From assembly GCA_905215795.1 (NCBI GenBank), contig CAJMRV010000108.1:1-5964 (forward strand): a stretch of DNA of 5,964 bases. The letters run 5' to 3'. Each line of letters opens with the position of its first letter. Within the stretch, counting starts at the first letter, position 1. This DNA comes from an uncultured bacterium (GTDB taxonomy: Bacteria > Pseudomonadota > Gammaproteobacteria > Burkholderiales > Burkholderiaceae_F). Both the position numbers and the translations under genes were made by a program. The notes beneath the pieces are model-generated. The model saw only the letters and a program-made list of their open reading frames with translations. It made no database searches and was not told the DNA's origin. Of the stretch, positions 4,194 to 5,964 are shown piece after piece.

Positions 4194-5467
4194 AGGTCCT
4201 CCAAGACTTCCATGATGCGGGCGGTGGCGCCCGAGTATTCGTGGGCGAAGGCGCGCGCACGGCGGGCGGCCTCCTCGTGTGCGGCCGGGTCGGCCGTCCA
4301 GCGGGCGAGCTCGTCGAAGGCCGCGGGCACGTCCTTGACGCGCACCATGGCACCGGCGGCGGTGCCCGCCTCGATGATCGCCTCGAAGTTGTAGATCGAG
4401 GGGCCCACGACGACCGGGCTGCCGGCCATGGCGGGCTCGATGACGTTCTGCGAGCCGAAGTCCCCGAAGCTCCCGCCCATGACGGTCGAGTCCGAAAGGG
4501 CGCAGTAAAAGCTCATCTCGCCCATCGAGTCGCCGAGCACCACGTCGGTGTCGGGACGGATGTCGGAGGGCTCGCGGAGGGTGCTCCTCCTCTGGACCTT
4601 CAGGCCCGCGCCCTCGAGCACGGAGAAGACCTCGTCGAAACGCTGCGGATGACGCGGGACGACCCAGTAGAGGGGCTTGCCGAGGCGCGGCGCATTTTCA
4701 GCGAGGTGCGGGGCGATCATCGCCTCCTCGCCCTTGCGGGTCGAGGCGAAGAGCACGCACGGGCGGCCGATGGCCTCGCGCCAGACCTGGGCGAGCGCCT
4801 GCTGGGAGGCGTTCGGGGTGATGTCGAACTTAAGGCTGCCGATCCTCCTGACGTCGGTGCCGCCGAGGCGCTCGAGCCTCTCCTTGTCCGCTTCGGACTG
4901 GGCGAGGATCACGGAGAAGCTCTCGAAGGCGGGCTTCATCACGTCGATGTACTTCTCGGCCTTCTTCATCGACTTCTCGCTTTCGCGGGCGTTGGCGAGC
5001 ACCATGGGGATCCCGAGGCGGGAGGCCTCCATGAGCAGGTTCGGCCAGACCTCGGTTTCCATGATCACGCCGAGCGTGGGACGGGTCTGACGGAAGAACT
5101 TCTCGACGGCGTAGGGCGCGTCGTAGGGGAGATAGCACTGCTGGATGCGGCCCGGGGCCATCTTGACGAGCTTCTCGCCCGCCTCGCGGCCCGTCGGGGT
5201 CATGTGCGTGAGGAGGACGTCGCAGTCCTCCCAGCGGCGCAGGATCTCCGCGATCAGCGGACGCGCGGCGTTGGTCTCTCCGACGGAGACGGCGTGGATC
5301 CAGACGCGGGGCTTCTCGGTGCGGCGCGGGAACGTCGTCCAGGCGAAGCGTTCGTTCCAGAAGCGGCGGTAGGCCGGCTGGCGGCGCGAACGCCACATCA
5401 GGTAGAGGCTCGCCAGGGGCAGTGCGACGACCGTGATCGCACGATACATCTTCGGACTGATTCTCAC
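4154..5467 (-). CDS. waaA: 3-deoxy-D-manno-octulosonic acid transferase WaaA (KdtA)
   Basis: 437-residue GT30 glycosyltransferase that adds Kdo from CMP-Kdo to lipid IVA at the inner membrane, linking lipid A and core synthesis. A hydrophobic N-terminal segment (about 8-24, ITVVALPLASLYLM) is the usual membrane anchor. The N-terminal domain shows RFWNERF (35-41), WIHAVSVGE (56-64, with E64 the expected catalytic base), MTPTGREAG (89-97), YLPYDAPYAVEKFF (112-125), METEVWPN (136-143) and GSLKFD (210-215). The CMP-Kdo-binding C-terminal domain shows FASTRKGEE (240-248), VPRHPQRF (270-277) and the block from LGDSMGEM through GGSFGDFGSQNVIEP to VVVGPSIYNF (311-361). The start is GTG (5465-5467), with AAGGAG eight bases upstream. 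It overlaps the waaC stop as GTGA, so translation is probably coupled. Whether it adds one or two Kdo residues cannot be read from sequence. Confidence 0.97.
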   Translation of the reverse strand: MRISPKMYRAITVVALPLASLYLMWRSRRQPAYRRFWNERFAWTTFPRRTEKPRVWIHAVSVGETNAARPLIAEILRRWEDCDVLLTHMTPTGREAGEKLVKMAPGRIQQCYLPYDAPYAVEKFFRQTRPTLGVIMETEVWPNLLMEASRLGIPMVLANARESEKSMKKAEKYIDVMKPAFESFSVILAQSEADKERLERLGGTDVRRIGSLKFDITPNASQQALAQVWREAIGRPCVLFASTRKGEEAMIAPHLAENAPRLGKPLYWVVPRHPQRFDEVFSVLEGAGLKVQRRSTLREPSDIRPDTDVVLGDSMGEMSFYCALSDSTVMGGSFGDFGSQNVIEPAMAGSPVVVGPSIYNFEAIIEAGTAAGAMVRVKDVPAAFDELARWTADPAAHEEAARRARAFAHEYSGATARIMEVLEDLWKASIKRESRTS

Positions 5468-5964
5468 GGTTGTGCTCCTTGTTCGTATTCGGCAAGAACG
5501 GTTTCAAAACTCCGCCACACGGCCTCGACGGAGGGCTTCTCCCCGAGGCTCCTCACCGGGCCCTCGCCGACGAGCGAGAGGCGGTCGGTGGGCGTCGAGA
5601 CGAAGATCCCGACGCTCGGACGGCCCAGGGCGGCGCCCAGATGGGTGAGGCCGGTGTCGACGCCGAGCACGGCGTCCGCCCCGGCGATCAAACGGCCGGT
5701 GGCGAGCAGCCCCGTCCTCGGGGCCACGACGGCGCCTTCAATCCGGGAGGCGACCGATTCGGAGCGTCGGCGCTCCGTCTCGCTCCCCCAGAAGAGGACC
5801 GAGCGGCGTCCGGTTTCATTGAGGCGGCGGCCGATCTCGACCCAGTCCTCCTCGGGCCAGAGCTTGCTGTCGCGGCTCGTGTTGATGCAGAGCGCGGCGT
5901 AGGGCTCCGTCATCTCGACGGACGGGGGTTCGGAGATCGAAAGCCCGTAGTGTACCCGTTCGAG
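5464..5964 (-). CDS. waaC: Lipopolysaccharide heptosyltransferase I WaaC, C-terminal part
   Basis: Partial: the frame is open to the right edge, and the visible 166 residues are the C-terminal half of a GT9 heptosyltransferase of about 320-350 residues. The frame continues upstream of the ATG at 5911-5913 as LERVHYGLSI..., so that ATG is internal and not the start. WaaC transfers the first L-glycero-D-manno-heptose from the ADP-sugar to Kdo on the cytoplasmic face of the inner membrane. Visible motifs are ALCINTSRDSKLWPEEDW (24-41 of the fragment), VLFWGSETERRR (57-68) and the sugar-nucleotide-binding block GVDTGLTHLGAALGRPSVGIF (101-121). VDTGLTHL is the form seen in WaaC, whereas WaaF usually has a DSGLMH-type motif, which favours heptosyltransferase I. 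It precedes and overlaps waaA, consistent with one inner-core operon. Confidence 0.92.
   Translation of the reverse strand, partial: LERVHYGLSISEPPSVEMTEPYAALCINTSRDSKLWPEEDWVEIGRRLNETGRRSVLFWGSETERRRSESVASRIEGAVVAPRTGLLATGRLIAGADAVLGVDTGLTHLGAALGRPSVGIFVSTPTDRLSLVGEGPVRSLGEKPSVEAVWRSFETVLAEYEQGAQP

Noticed and set aside
3312..4394. 360-codon open frame on the plus strand
   Set aside because: It is antisense to thiD and the end of waaA. It shows the same GC-driven composition, and its start overlaps the tRNA promoter.
4241..5902. 553-codon open frame on the plus strand
   Set aside because: It is antisense to waaA and waaC, has low-complexity Gly/Leu/Glu/Val/Arg composition and no recognisable domain.
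5464..5913. 149-codon frame starting at ATG 5913 as a complete small gene
   Set aside because: The same frame continues without a stop to the window edge with plausible heptosyltransferase sequence, so the ATG is internal to waaC.
1..5964. Mobile element, CRISPR array, defence or biosynthetic novelty
   Set aside because: I found no transposase, integrase, terminal repeats or regularly spaced repeats. All coding regions match conserved housekeeping families with intact key motifs.

Overview
This is a GC-rich stretch of conserved core chromosome, and every gene I can support lies on the minus strand. Reading in the direction of transcription (high to low coordinates), the order is waaC (3' part), waaA, thiD, a tRNA with anticodon CAT (tRNA-Met), miaB, ybeZ (PhoH-like), ybeY, and the first 32 codons of a gene that is probably corC/ybeX. 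The long plus-strand open frames are shadows of these genes.

The protein sequences, the GC content and the miaB-ybeZ-ybeY-corC order point to a proteobacterium, most likely a betaproteobacterium of the Burkholderiales. A gut-type family such as Sutterellaceae is possible, but this is an impression from sequence style and was not tested.

Right block (3339-5964): two lipopolysaccharide inner-core enzymes are followed by a thiamin enzyme. WaaA adds Kdo to lipid A and WaaC adds the first heptose. waaC and waaA overlap by 3 bases (GTGA), and waaA and thiD overlap by 40 bases. Good Shine-Dalgarno sequences lie inside the upstream genes, so the three look like one translationally coupled unit.

Middle (3160-3321): a single tRNA gene has its own near-consensus sigma70 promoter (TTGACA, 17 bp, GATAAT), an AT-rich tract upstream that resembles an UP element, and a strong intrinsic terminator.

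Left block (1-3103): miaB (tRNA ms2i6A37 methylthiotransferase), ybeZ, ybeY (rRNA maturation endonuclease) and probable corC form the well-known RNA-maturation neighbourhood. Between miaB and ybeZ lie two overlapping inverted repeats that share one arm. The downstream one is followed by five Ts on the coding strand, giving an arrangement like an attenuator. This is the most interesting non-coding signal in the window. I see no mobile element, CRISPR array, defence system or clearly undescribed gene; the coding content is ordinary housekeeping.
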